DNA of 64,000 nt, taken from contig NZ_VIWP01000004.1 in the NCBI RefSeq assembly GCF_007829835.1, forward strand, positions 561,340-625,339, written 5' to 3'. A program made the translations under genes and the position numbers. Below are positions 7,611-16,196 of this stretch, piece after piece. The notes under the pieces were generated by a model, which saw only the letters and a list, made by a program, of their open reading frames with translations, ran no database searches and was not told where the DNA came from. Numbering within the stretch: the first letter of the stretch is position 1; the number at the start of each line of letters is the position of its first letter. This DNA comes from Neorhizobium alkalisoli. GTDB lineage: Bacteria; Pseudomonadota; Alphaproteobacteria; Rhizobiales; Rhizobiaceae.

Positions 7611-9782
7611 CTAACCCTCGTTCCCCGCCCGGCTTCGGCCGAGGTCCTTCAGGAAATAGGCAAGGCCACGCGTCGTCTGATAGGCCGCCAGACCGAGGAA
7701 CCAGATCGTGCCGCGCAACAGGCCGGGGTTTTTGCGCCGCGACGTCTGGAACTGTGTCCACTGGCTGGAATTTGCAAAGATAAGGTCGGCAATCAGCCTG
7801 TGGTCCGTCGGTTTTTCCGGCGTGTAGCGGCAACCCATCGTCGTCACGTCGCCAAGGCTTTCGAAATTGCGGATCTCGACCGGCAGCTCGCTGACCGGCA
7901 GATCGCTGAAGGGCTGGAAGCGAATGAGGCCGCGCTTGCCGACGGCAAGGTCCTTGAAGCCTTCCGTATAGACCTGCATCGCCGAGCCATGCACGGAAAC
8001 GTCCTCGATCGTTGCGGTGAACCAGCGGTCGTCGACACCGAATTCGCAGCGCCGGCTGACCCGGATACGCCGAGAAGATTGCCGCTCGCCGCGTTCGGAA
8101 ACGACGCCGAGCGCGCAGCCGGCAATGATGATGTTGAGCAGGTTCCAACCGCCGACGACCAGCGTCACGTCCGCCTTGTAGGGCTCGGTATAGACCCGGT
8201 AGACGCTCATGATGAAGGCGATGACGAGCACGCAGAAGATCACGAAGAACGGTCTGCTGATTTCCGAAAGGCGGCTGACCGAAACGGATTCGTCCTTTGC
8301 CGTCACCTTGAAGGTCGGTTTGCTCGGGTTGAGCATGACCGAAACGACGGCGGGCAGAAGATGCACCGTCTGGACGTATTCGTAGAGTTCCGAGATCCAC
8401 GGCCAGCGGAACGATCCGTAGAGATAGTTCTGCATCAGCATGTTCACGACCATGTAGGTCAGCGAATAGACGAGGAACTCGCCGCCGGACGAGGTGAAGA
8501 TCTCGAGGTCGAAGAACAGATAGAATAGCGGCGCGAACAGGAAGATCGTGCGCGGGAAGGGGAACAGCCAGAACAGCGTCGATGACATGTAGCAAAGGCG
8601 CTGCGGGAAGGAGAGGCCGCGCTTCAAGGGCGGGAAGCGGAAGCGCAGGATCTGCATCATTCCCTGTGCCCAGCGCGAGCGCTGGCCGATGAAGCTTGCG
8701 AAGGTCGCAGGCTGCAGGCCGGCGATCAGCGGCCGGTCGACATAGATGCTGTGCCAGCCGAGACCATGCAGGTCGAGCGCGGTTTCGCAGTCCTCGGTAA
8801 TGCTGACCCCGGAAAAGCCGTTCGAGACTTCCAGCGCCTTGCGGTTCAGAACCGCCGCAGAGCCGCAGAAGAAAGCGGCATTCCACTTGTCGAGACCGCG
8901 CTGGATGATGCCGTAGAACATCTCGTTTTCGCTCGGCATCTTCTCGAAGGTACGAAGATTGCGCTCGACCGGATCCGGATTGAGGAAGAAATGCGGCGTC
9001 TGCACGAGGAAGAGTTTTGGCTCCTTCTCGAAGAAATGCACGGTTTCGAGCAGGAAGTCGCGGGTCGGTGCGTGGTCGGCATCGAAGACGGCGATCAGGT
9101 CGCCGGTCGAATGCGCCAGGCCGTTGTTGAGATTGCCGGCCTTTGCATGCTCATTGCGTTCGCGCGTCAGATATTTGACGCCGAGTTCCTCGCAGAGCTG
9201 GCGCAGCGAATTGTAGCGCGCTTCCGCGGCGCGGGCATCGGCGACATTGGCAGACTTGCGCTTCTGCACCGTACCGCCGTCATCGAGCAGCCAGACGGTC
9301 AGCTTTTCCGGCGGATAATCCATGTTGCGGGCAGCAGCCAGCGTATTGGCCAGCAGCACCTCGTCCTCGTTATAGGATGGCACGAAGACGTCGACGGTCG
9401 GCAGCTCGCCCTTGTTGCGGTCGCCTGCCTTGCGCGGTGTGAGCGGCATGGCGACGACGAAGAGGCTGAGGCCCAGCATCACCACGCTGTACATTTCGGC
9501 GAGATAAACGAGCAGGCCGGGAATGAAGTTTTCCAGCTGGTTGACCGGCGGCAGCGTGTTCGTCGTGCGCCAGTAGACATAGCGGAACACCATGACCGTG
9601 CCGAAGGAAAGCGCGACCAGCCGCCATTTCCCTTCGGCGTTCAGGAGCTTGATGATGCTCATCACCAGAACCACCATGATGCTGGCGATAAGCTGGGTGC
9701 GGGTATTGATCGGCAGCGTCACCAGAAGCGCGATCATCGCGCTGGCGGCAGCCCATATGGCGGCGGAGATGACTGTGCGCAT
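7611..9782 (-). CDS. bcsA: Cellulose synthase catalytic subunit BcsA (UDP-forming)
   Basis: The 723-residue inner-membrane GT2 enzyme polymerises UDP-glucose into beta-1,4-glucan. Catalytic motifs in order are DDG (167-169), DxD as DADH (234-237), TED (329-331, the catalytic base) and QRSRW (367-371, chain-holding QxxRW). Several transmembrane helices flank the catalytic loop. A PilZ domain follows at about 570-660 with RRxRxSRR and DVSVHGS (594-600), so the enzyme should be activated by cyclic di-GMP. It lies 47 bp downstream of bcsN and just upstream of bcsB. Confidence 0.96.
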   Translation of the reverse strand: MRTVISAAIWAAASAMIALLVTLPINTRTQLIASIMVVLVMSIIKLLNAEGKWRLVALSFGTVMVFRYVYWRTTNTLPPVNQLENFIPGLLVYLAEMYSVVMLGLSLFVVAMPLTPRKAGDRNKGELPTVDVFVPSYNEDEVLLANTLAAARNMDYPPEKLTVWLLDDGGTVQKRKSANVADARAAEARYNSLRQLCEELGVKYLTRERNEHAKAGNLNNGLAHSTGDLIAVFDADHAPTRDFLLETVHFFEKEPKLFLVQTPHFFLNPDPVERNLRTFEKMPSENEMFYGIIQRGLDKWNAAFFCGSAAVLNRKALEVSNGFSGVSITEDCETALDLHGLGWHSIYVDRPLIAGLQPATFASFIGQRSRWAQGMMQILRFRFPPLKRGLSFPQRLCYMSSTLFWLFPFPRTIFLFAPLFYLFFDLEIFTSSGGEFLVYSLTYMVVNMLMQNYLYGSFRWPWISELYEYVQTVHLLPAVVSVMLNPSKPTFKVTAKDESVSVSRLSEISRPFFVIFCVLVIAFIMSVYRVYTEPYKADVTLVVGGWNLLNIIIAGCALGVVSERGERQSSRRIRVSRRCEFGVDDRWFTATIEDVSVHGSAMQVYTEGFKDLAVGKRGLIRFQPFSDLPVSELPVEIRNFESLGDVTTMGCRYTPEKPTDHRLIADLIFANSSQWTQFQTSRRKNPGLLRGTIWFLGLAAYQTTRGLAYFLKDLGRSRAGNEG

Positions 9783-9829
9783 GGGCGGGCTACCTTTGGA
9801 GCCTGGAAAACCGGGTCGGGAAACGGATC

Positions 9830-10879
9830 TCAGCGGCAGCTAGCATCGGATCCCTCCGTTCCGGTCGAGCAGGACGGAGAGGGGACACGCACGGAGTTCT
9901 GCACCGGTGATGTGCCGGGATACGAGGGCGGTGCGGTCCGCGGAGCAACGCCGGCCGTCGGAGCGACCGGATAAGCCAGCGATCGGCCGGATGCGCCCGA
10001 CACGGTCGGCACGCGAACGAGCGGTGCGGCAGGTTCTGTCTGGACGGGTGCCGGCGCGGCGGTAACGGTTCGCACCGGTGCAGCTGCCGGCGCGCGGCGC
10101 ATGATCGTCGTCGGCCGCTGCGGTGTGACCGGCACGATTGCCTCGGTCGATGCCGGGCGCGGATAGCTCGGAGCGCCACTCATGCCGAAGCCGGGGGCCA
10201 TCGGCGCCGGCTGGCCATAAGGGTTCCAGCCCATCGAATCGACGGAGGCATTGATGGTGAAATTATACATGAAGGCGAGCAGCTTCTGCTCCGTCGCGCC
10301 GGCCTCGCAGATACGTGCGCGGACCTGGACGGTGCCGTAATTGTTCATCGGCGATATGCTTTCCGCCGGCGAGCGGATCTGCTGCCAGCCATACATGCAA
10401 AGGTCGCCGGCGCTGCGTCCGAAGGCATAACCAAACGGGCCATAGCTGTTCTGCACGTAGAATTGTGAGCGCACCATCGACACGCCGCGAAGGCTGGACG
10501 CCATTTCCGAGGCGATCCGGCTCTGGCTGACCTGTCCGGCGCCAAGATTGTTGGAACTGTAGCGGAACGGGCTCGCGGTGCCGAACATCTGCACCTTGAG
10601 GAAATTCTGCCCCGGCGTGACGGCGGAAGTCGCCAGGTAGATTTCCTGCTCGATCGCATTGTCATATCGACGGTCGATCACGCTGACGATCGAGGGACCG
10701 GCCGGTGGCGGCATGGCGATCGCCTGTTCTGGCGGCACCATCTTGGCCATAGCACCGGGCTGTATCGGCTGCCCGCCGCAGCTTGCAAGCGCAAGTGGCA
10801 GGATCACGAAAAAAGCAGCGACATAAGGGAGCCGGCCACAGACTGTTCGATCGACAGAGGTCGCGTATTCGTTCATCAT
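9830..10879 (-). CDS. bcsN: Cellulose biosynthesis protein BcsN (lipoprotein)
   Basis: The 349-residue product has an N-terminal hydrophobic segment ending in a lipobox (LALASC), so it is probably a lipoprotein. A conserved BcsN-like core runs to about residue 215, and the rest is a Pro/Ala/Thr-rich tail. BcsN is found as the first gene of cellulose operons in Rhizobiales; its molecular role is not established. Tandem ATGs at 10879 and 10876 leave the exact start open. It is transcribed divergently from the TPR gene at 11108. Confidence 0.85.
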   Translation of the reverse strand: MMNEYATSVDRTVCGRLPYVAAFFVILPLALASCGGQPIQPGAMAKMVPPEQAIAMPPPAGPSIVSVIDRRYDNAIEQEIYLATSAVTPGQNFLKVQMFGTASPFRYSSNNLGAGQVSQSRIASEMASSLRGVSMVRSQFYVQNSYGPFGYAFGRSAGDLCMYGWQQIRSPAESISPMNNYGTVQVRARICEAGATEQKLLAFMYNFTINASVDSMGWNPYGQPAPMAPGFGMSGAPSYPRPASTEAIVPVTPQRPTTIMRRAPAAAPVRTVTAAPAPVQTEPAAPLVRVPTVSGASGRSLAYPVAPTAGVAPRTAPPSYPGTSPVQNSVRVPSPSCSTGTEGSDASCR

Positions 10880-10976
10880 AACGTTCTCATAAACCTACGG
10901 ACGCTCATCGTCCGATGGTCGCCGCATTAATCTGAACTTGGTACTCTGACGTAGCGAAGCAGGATCGCGTCAACCT

Positions 10977-10990
10977 TACCAATCTTGGTA
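10977..10990. promoter_or_regulatory. Perfect palindrome in the bcsN / TPR-gene divergent promoter region
   Basis: TACCAATCTTGGTA is a 6-bp inverted repeat with a 2-bp centre, located within the 228-bp divergent intergenic region that must hold both promoters. It is a candidate operator. The regulator is unknown. Confidence 0.3.
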
Positions 10991-11107
10991 GGACAAATCT
11001 AAATTGTTCGTTAACCATCTTGCAGCATTATTTAGAAAAGTGAAATAAGACCATCTGCATTGTCCCCAGACGGGACGGAACCGCGGATAGTCGGGACCGG
11101 AGAACCG

Positions 11108-13507
11108 ATGAAGGTTTGGCTGATCTCCTTGGCCGCAGCTGGCGTGACAGCTGGGTGGCTCCTGCATGAACACCGGCAGCCGGCGGTCGATTCGTGGCCG
11201 TTGACCGGAACCGTAAGCGCGCGCGATCCGGAATTTTCCGACCCTGCCTTAAGGGATGGAAAGACCCAGCGCCTATCGTCCCCCTCCGGAAATGTCGGCG
11301 AAGTCTCTCAACCCTTGCCTGCACCTTTGGTCGTCGCGCAGTCGATGACAACAGCGCCGTCGGCGAACCAGAACAGTCAACCCGCGCAGCCGGGCACGGC
11401 AGAACCATCCCGCTTGACCACGATCGCCCAGGCGCTCGTTACACCGCAGGTGCCCGCTGATCCCGACGCACCCGTCGTCGATGAGAGCGCGCTCCGTTAT
11501 TTCGCCGCAAGGGGTGACGCCGCAAGGCTGCAGGCCGAAATATCGCGCCTTCGCGCCCTCTATCCGACCTGGACGCCGCCGGCCGATCCTTTGGCCGTAC
11601 GTGCCAATGGCGATCCACAGCTGGAAAACATGTGGCAGCTTTATGCGCAGTCGCGTTATGAGGACCTGCGCAAGGCGATCGCCCAGCGCCAGGCAACCGA
11701 ACCCGCCTGGCAGGTGCCGCAGGATCTGCTGGATCGCCTGAAGCTCGCCGAAGCACGCTCAAGCCTGACGGCATCCTCCGACAGGAAGGATTACGAGGCC
11801 GTCATCCGCACCGCTGCCGAAAATCCGAGCCTGCTGACCTGCGCCGAAACCGATGTTCTTTGGCGCGTAGCGGAAGCCTTTGCCGACACGGACAAGAAGG
11901 GCCGCGCGCGCGACGCCTATGCCTATGTGCTGGACAATTGCGACAGCCCGGCCGAACGCGTTGCGACGGTGCAGAAGGCAAGCGAGCTTCTGCCGCCGGA
12001 CATGCTGGATACCTTGCTGGCCAAGGAACGCACGCCGCCCGGTGGCCAGCCGGAATTCGAGACATTGCGGGACGACCTCGCCCGCCGTTTCGTCGCCGAT
12101 GGCAATACCGATCCCAAGCTCGTCGTGCCGGACAAGTACCTGACGCGGCTGGAACAGCTGGCCGACAAGCAGGACAAGGCTTCCGACGCGCTTCTGCTCG
12201 GCTGGTATTATTATCGCCGCGACAATCTCGGCGGTGCGGAGCGCTGGTTCCGCCGCGCCCATTCCAAGGAAGACACGGCCTCGTCCAGCGAGGGCCTCGC
12301 GCTGACGCTGATCAAGCAGAATTCTCCGGGCGAAGCCGAAAACGTGCTTTACCGCTGGCGCGACACTTCGGATGGTACCAAGGCAGCCTATATGGCCTCC
12401 GTTGCCAACCTGCTTGCCCAGGATCCGCCGCCCGTCATCCAGGAAACGGTCCTGGCGCGCATGGCGCCCATCGTCATTGCCGCCCGGGATGCCGCCGCAG
12501 CCCAGCAGTTCGGCTGGTATGCCCGTGCCATGCGCCAGCCCGCGACTGCCGCGGAATGGTTCGGCGCGGCGCTGAACTGGAAACGCGACGACGAGCCCTC
12601 CGCCTATGGCCTTGCGCTCAGCCGCAACGACCTTGGCGACAGGGCAGGGCTTGCCAACCTGCAGCGAACATGGGGCCAAAGCTCGGAACGGATTGCCGAA
12701 ATCGGCAGACCGCTCAATGCCGCCGCAGGACAACCGGCGGCGCGCGGCGCGCGCCAGCCTGCCGAAGTGCCGGTACAATATCGACCCACGGCCCAGCAGG
12801 TCCCCGACCGTGCGCCTTCCTATACGTCACCGGCCTATCAGCAGCCCGCATACCAGCAACAAAACTACCAGCAGGCCTATCAGCAGCCGGCCTATCAGCA
12901 GCAGCCGGTGGAGCGTGCCCCTCGCCAGCAGCAGGTTGCTGCAGCGCCTGCACCTTCGCGGGTGCAGCGACCTGCGCCGGCCCGCGCCAGCGCGCCGCGT
13001 GGTTGCGCGGTGGATGCGGACCTGCGTGGTGGCACTCCGGAACAGTCCCTCTCGAGGGGATGGTGCCTGATGGATCTCAACCGGCCGCTCGAGGCGGTTC
13101 AGGCCTTCGAGGCCGCTTCTGCGAGTTCATCGCAGGTCACGCGTTCGGATGCCGCCTATGGCCGCAGCCTCGCCTATCTCAGGGTCGGCCTCACCGACAA
13201 TGCTTCTGCGGCAGCAGCTGCGGCAAAACAGCCGAACACGCGTGCGGTCGAACTGCAGAGCGCCATTCTTTCCAACCGCGCCGTTAACGCCTTCAAGCTT
13301 GGCCATTATAACCAGGCATTGATCGCACTCGACCAGCGCGCCCAGATCGTACCGGAGCAGAATGATCTTCTGCTATTGCGCGGTTATTCCTACCTGAATG
13401 TCGGCAGACGCCCGGATGCAGTAAGGATTTTCCAGGCCCTGGCATCGACCGGCAGCGCAGACGGCCAGCGCGCGCTCGCCGATCTGATCTATCCGCCGGA
13501 AAATTGA
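11108..13507 (+). CDS. TPR-repeat protein linked to cellulose biosynthesis
   Basis: An in-frame start at 11060 is possible, but the ATG at 11108 has GGAGAACC upstream and gives a clean N-terminal membrane anchor (MKVWLISLAAAGVTAGWLL). The 799-residue protein has helical TPR-like repeats at about residues 110-530, a Q/Y/P-rich linker at about 565-610 (repeated AYQQP and AYQQQ) and more TPRs to the end. It is divergent from bcsN and shares its promoter region. It lacks the outer-membrane beta-barrel of BcsC, so it is not a standard BcsC, but it could play a periplasmic scaffold role for glucan export. Function is inferred from position and fold. Confidence 0.75.
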   Translation: MKVWLISLAAAGVTAGWLLHEHRQPAVDSWPLTGTVSARDPEFSDPALRDGKTQRLSSPSGNVGEVSQPLPAPLVVAQSMTTAPSANQNSQPAQPGTAEPSRLTTIAQALVTPQVPADPDAPVVDESALRYFAARGDAARLQAEISRLRALYPTWTPPADPLAVRANGDPQLENMWQLYAQSRYEDLRKAIAQRQATEPAWQVPQDLLDRLKLAEARSSLTASSDRKDYEAVIRTAAENPSLLTCAETDVLWRVAEAFADTDKKGRARDAYAYVLDNCDSPAERVATVQKASELLPPDMLDTLLAKERTPPGGQPEFETLRDDLARRFVADGNTDPKLVVPDKYLTRLEQLADKQDKASDALLLGWYYYRRDNLGGAERWFRRAHSKEDTASSSEGLALTLIKQNSPGEAENVLYRWRDTSDGTKAAYMASVANLLAQDPPPVIQETVLARMAPIVIAARDAAAAQQFGWYARAMRQPATAAEWFGAALNWKRDDEPSAYGLALSRNDLGDRAGLANLQRTWGQSSERIAEIGRPLNAAAGQPAARGARQPAEVPVQYRPTAQQVPDRAPSYTSPAYQQPAYQQQNYQQAYQQPAYQQQPVERAPRQQQVAAAPAPSRVQRPAPARASAPRGCAVDADLRGGTPEQSLSRGWCLMDLNRPLEAVQAFEAASASSSQVTRSDAAYGRSLAYLRVGLTDNASAAAAAAKQPNTRAVELQSAILSNRAVNAFKLGHYNQALIALDQRAQIVPEQNDLLLLRGYSYLNVGRRPDAVRIFQALASTGSADGQRALADLIYPPEN

Positions 13508-13521
13508 AATGCTCTGATAGG

Positions 13522-13540
13522 CTTCGCGTTTTTCGCGAAG
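13522..13540 (+). terminator. Small hairpin after the TPR gene
   Basis: CTTCGCG-TTTTT-CGCGAAG forms a 7-bp stem 15 bp after the stop codon. There is no U-tract after it, so termination is uncertain. Confidence 0.35.
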
Positions 13541-13880
13541 ACTGGTTGCTGCAGTGCGAAATTACTTGTTTGTATTTGAATCAAAAGCATTCAAGTCGTT
13601 GCAGCTATTAACCTTCACGCAAGGAATTAACCATACATATTAGAGGACACGGCGGGATGGGTGATCGGGGGATCTCCCACCAGGCATGAAGCCGCAGAGC
13701 CGTACCGGTACCGATCCGGTATTCGCCATGCTCAGATCCAAGAAACGCTTTGCGGTGAATGTATTGCCAGTCCGGACCCTATCGTCCGTCCTGGCGGCCA
13801 ATCCGTATCTTTCCGGTTCCATCTGACGCGGCAGCAATGCGCCAGTCCATACGGGCTGGTCGGTTTCACGCGGAGATGCT
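13541..13880. other. Leader region of the chemotaxis operon, with one doubtful small reading frame
   Basis: This 340-bp region must contain the promoter of the che operon. TTAACC occurs twice (about 13607 and 13628) just before an AT-rich CATACATATTAG that could be a -10 region. A 46-codon frame at 13686-13826 (MKPQSRTG...) has plausible amino-acid use but a weak ribosome-binding site and is not listed as a gene. Confidence 0.35.
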
Positions 13881-15518
13881 TTGGTGCAGGACATGCCGAC
13901 AGAACAGGGGCGACGGAGCCAGGCGGGTAGCCTCGGCGAACGCCTTGCGTTTGCCGGCCTCGACGGCGAACTCTGCGATCTTGTCCGCCGCTGTCGCCCG
14001 CAGCTGGAGCCGCATCTGAAGGCCGGCCTGCGCGATCTCTTCCACCGTTTCCAGTCCTCGTCCGAGGCCGCTCGCAATTTCGAAAGCGAAAACCAGATCG
14101 AACGCCTGCATGACCTGCAGGCTTCGCATTGGAGCGTCCTGACGGATGCCCGCTTCGATGCGCTTTATGCCGAGCGTGTAAAGCTTCTGTCGGATACCGA
14201 GAGCCGCATCGGCCTCGACCCGCGCTGGCATGTCGCCGGTCATGGCGTGATGCTCGAGCATCTCGTCAGTGGCGCGATTTCCGACATGACCTCGCGCTCC
14301 TTCCTGCCGACCGGCCGCAAGCGCGAACAGGAAATGCTCGACCTCGTCGGCGCGATCATCCGCCTCGTCATGGTCGATGTAGAGATTGCCGTCTCGCTGC
14401 GCTTCAACGAGCAGCGCCAGAAACACCAGCGCGCTCTTGCCGACCAGCGCGTTGCCGATCAGTCCGAAGCCGTCGAAACTTTCATGTCGGTCATCGCCGC
14501 CCTTGCCGACCGTGACCTGACCATTTCTCTCCCGGCCGATGTGCCGGATGCCTATCGCGAGCTTGCCGAGCTTCTGAACGAAGCCCTCGGCGGCATGCGC
14601 ACCACTTTCCAGGGTCTCGACGGTGCCGGTGCGCGCGCCGGAAACCTGACCGGTTCGCTCTCCGAGCTTTCCAATACGTTCGCCCGCGCCTCTCAGGAAC
14701 AGTCCGGCCGTCTCCAGAATGCCGGTGATCAGTTGTCGCAGCTGGCAGCGCAGGTAAGGGAAGGGGCCGTCGGTACGGTTGCCGCCGAAAAGGCCACCGC
14801 CGCCACCCGCCGCGCCGCGGAAGAAAGCGGCAAGGTCGTCGGCCAGGCCATCAATGCCATGGCCGATATCGAAGCGTCCGCCGAGAAGATCGGCGAAATC
14901 ATCGGGGTGATCGACGAGATCGCCTTCCAGACCAATCTGCTCGCGCTCAATGCCGGTATCGAAGCCGCCCGCGCCGGCGACAGCGGCCGCGGATTTGCCG
15001 TCGTCGCCCAGGAAGTGCGCGCGCTGGCGCAGCGCTCCGCCGATGCGGCCCGCGAGATCAAGACGCTCGTCAACGGTACCAAGACGCAGGTGGATGCCGG
15101 CGTCGAGATGGTTCACCGCACGCAGGGTGCGATCGACGGTATCGTCCGCCAGGTTTCCGATATCAACGATTCCATCTCCGGCATTGCCCGGTCCGCCGGC
15201 GATCAGGCCGAGGGCCTCGACCGCGTGACCGCCGATATCGGCACGATCGGCGGCGAGCTTGCCTCGACGGCGGCCCTTGCACAGCGCTCCGGCGAAAATG
15301 CCGACGAGCTGCACACGGTCATCCTCGAACTTGGCCGCACCGTTCGCGAATTCCGTATCGCCCGTCAGGGCCGTTACGACCAGGGTTATGAAGATGCGCC
15401 GCGCACCCGCGCTGCCGCTGCCCGGATTGAACCTTCGACTGCAGCCATCGGCCGGATCACGACCGAGAGCGCGGACGATTTTGCTCACCTCTACCAGAAG
15501 AAACAAGGAATTAGCTGA
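13881..15518 (+). CDS. icpA: Soluble globin-coupled chemoreceptor (IcpA-like)
   Basis: The 545-residue protein has no membrane segment. Residues about 20-180 are a protoglobin (globin-sensor) domain with SHWSVL and IGLDPRWHV. Residues about 200-480 are a methyl-accepting signalling domain whose tip, near 345-370, reads [23 protein letters not shown] and [16 protein letters not shown], so it can dock CheA/CheW. At the position of the proximal haem histidine (H-x-x-I-G-L in HemAT-type sensors) this protein has Glu107, so ordinary haem binding is doubtful. The C-terminus lacks a CheR/CheB pentapeptide. Start is uncertain: TTG 13881, GTG 13884 and ATG 13893 follow a GGAG. It heads the che operon and overlaps cheS by one base, as in Sinorhizobium meliloti icpA. 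Confidence 0.88.
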   Translation: MVQDMPTEQGRRSQAGSLGERLAFAGLDGELCDLVRRCRPQLEPHLKAGLRDLFHRFQSSSEAARNFESENQIERLHDLQASHWSVLTDARFDALYAERVKLLSDTESRIGLDPRWHVAGHGVMLEHLVSGAISDMTSRSFLPTGRKREQEMLDLVGAIIRLVMVDVEIAVSLRFNEQRQKHQRALADQRVADQSEAVETFMSVIAALADRDLTISLPADVPDAYRELAELLNEALGGMRTTFQGLDGAGARAGNLTGSLSELSNTFARASQEQSGRLQNAGDQLSQLAAQVREGAVGTVAAEKATAATRRAAEESGKVVGQAINAMADIEASAEKIGEIIGVIDEIAFQTNLLALNAGIEAARAGDSGRGFAVVAQEVRALAQRSADAAREIKTLVNGTKTQVDAGVEMVHRTQGAIDGIVRQVSDINDSISGIARSAGDQAEGLDRVTADIGTIGGELASTAALAQRSGENADELHTVILELGRTVREFRIARQGRYDQGYEDAPRTRAAAARIEPSTAAIGRITTESADDFAHLYQKKQGIS

Positions 15519-15811
15519 TGGCTGCCAAGAAAGCCGCATCGGGAAGTTTGAAGCTGCCTTCGGTCCTGGACCTCAACGAAGCAACGGCTCTGCATGGCAA
15601 GCTGATGTCCATGCGCGGCAGCAACGTGGTGATCGACGCCTCGGGCGTGGAGAGAATGGGTGTGCAGTGCGTGCAGGTACTGGCTGCCGGAGCCAAGACC
15701 TGGAAGGCCGACAAAAAGTCCTTCCTCGTCGAAAAAGCCTCCGATGCCTTCGAAAAGACGATGCAGCTGATCGGCATCAACCTCGACACTTTGATCGCTA
15801 AGGAGATCTAA
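15518..15811 (+). CDS. cheS: STAS-domain chemotaxis protein CheS
   Basis: This 97-residue single STAS domain matches the small protein encoded after icpA in rhizobial che operons. In S. meliloti, CheS binds CheA and speeds drainage of phosphate from CheY1, the phosphate sink. The core has VVIDASGVERMG, with a serine-like position where anti-sigma antagonists are phosphorylated. The ATG overlaps the icpA stop (TGATG), and cheY1 starts 4 bp downstream. Size, fold and position all agree. Confidence 0.88.
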   Translation: MAAKKAASGSLKLPSVLDLNEATALHGKLMSMRGSNVVIDASGVERMGVQCVQVLAAGAKTWKADKKSFLVEKASDAFEKTMQLIGINLDTLIAKEI

Positions 15812-15814
15812 GAA

Positions 15815-16180
15815 ATGAAAAAGAAAGTACTCACCGTGGATGATTCACGGACGATCCGGAACATGCTTCTGGTGACCCTGAATAATGCGGGCTTCGAGAC
15901 CATTCAGGCTGAGGACGGCGTTGAAGGCCTGGAAGTCCTGGAAGGCTGCAATCCTGATGTCATCGTGACCGACATCAACATGCCGCGCCTTGACGGCTTC
16001 GGTTTCATCGAAGGCGTTCGCCGCAACGAAAAATACCGCGCCGTTCCGATCCTCGTTCTGACGACGGAAAGCGACGCAGAAAAGAAGAACCGTGCCCGTC
16101 AGGCCGGTGCAACGGGCTGGATCGTCAAGCCCTTCGACCCTGCCAAACTGATCGATGCCATCGAGCGTGTAACCGCCTGA
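15815..16180 (+). CDS. cheY1: Chemotaxis response regulator CheY1
   Basis: A 121-residue stand-alone receiver. The acidic pocket is D9-D10, the phosphorylated aspartate is D53 in VTDINMPRLDG, the switch Thr lies in LVLTTES and the conserved lysine in VKPFDP. In rhizobia CheY1 acts as a phosphate sink for CheA while CheY2 is the motor regulator. The position between cheS and cheA supports this assignment. Confidence 0.93.
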   Translation: MKKKVLTVDDSRTIRNMLLVTLNNAGFETIQAEDGVEGLEVLEGCNPDVIVTDINMPRLDGFGFIEGVRRNEKYRAVPILVLTTESDAEKKNRARQAGATGWIVKPFDPAKLIDAIERVTA

Positions 16181-16196
16181 GCCAGGATTCCTTCCC

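Noticed and set aside
7267..8886. 539-codon minus-strand frame across bcsA and bcsB
   Set aside because: Same strand but different frame from two well-supported cellulose genes; the product is Arg/Pro/Ala-rich with no domain.
13686..13826. 46-codon frame upstream of icpA
   Set aside because: Amino-acid use is plausible, but the ribosome-binding site is weak and no conservation can be judged; mentioned only under the leader region.
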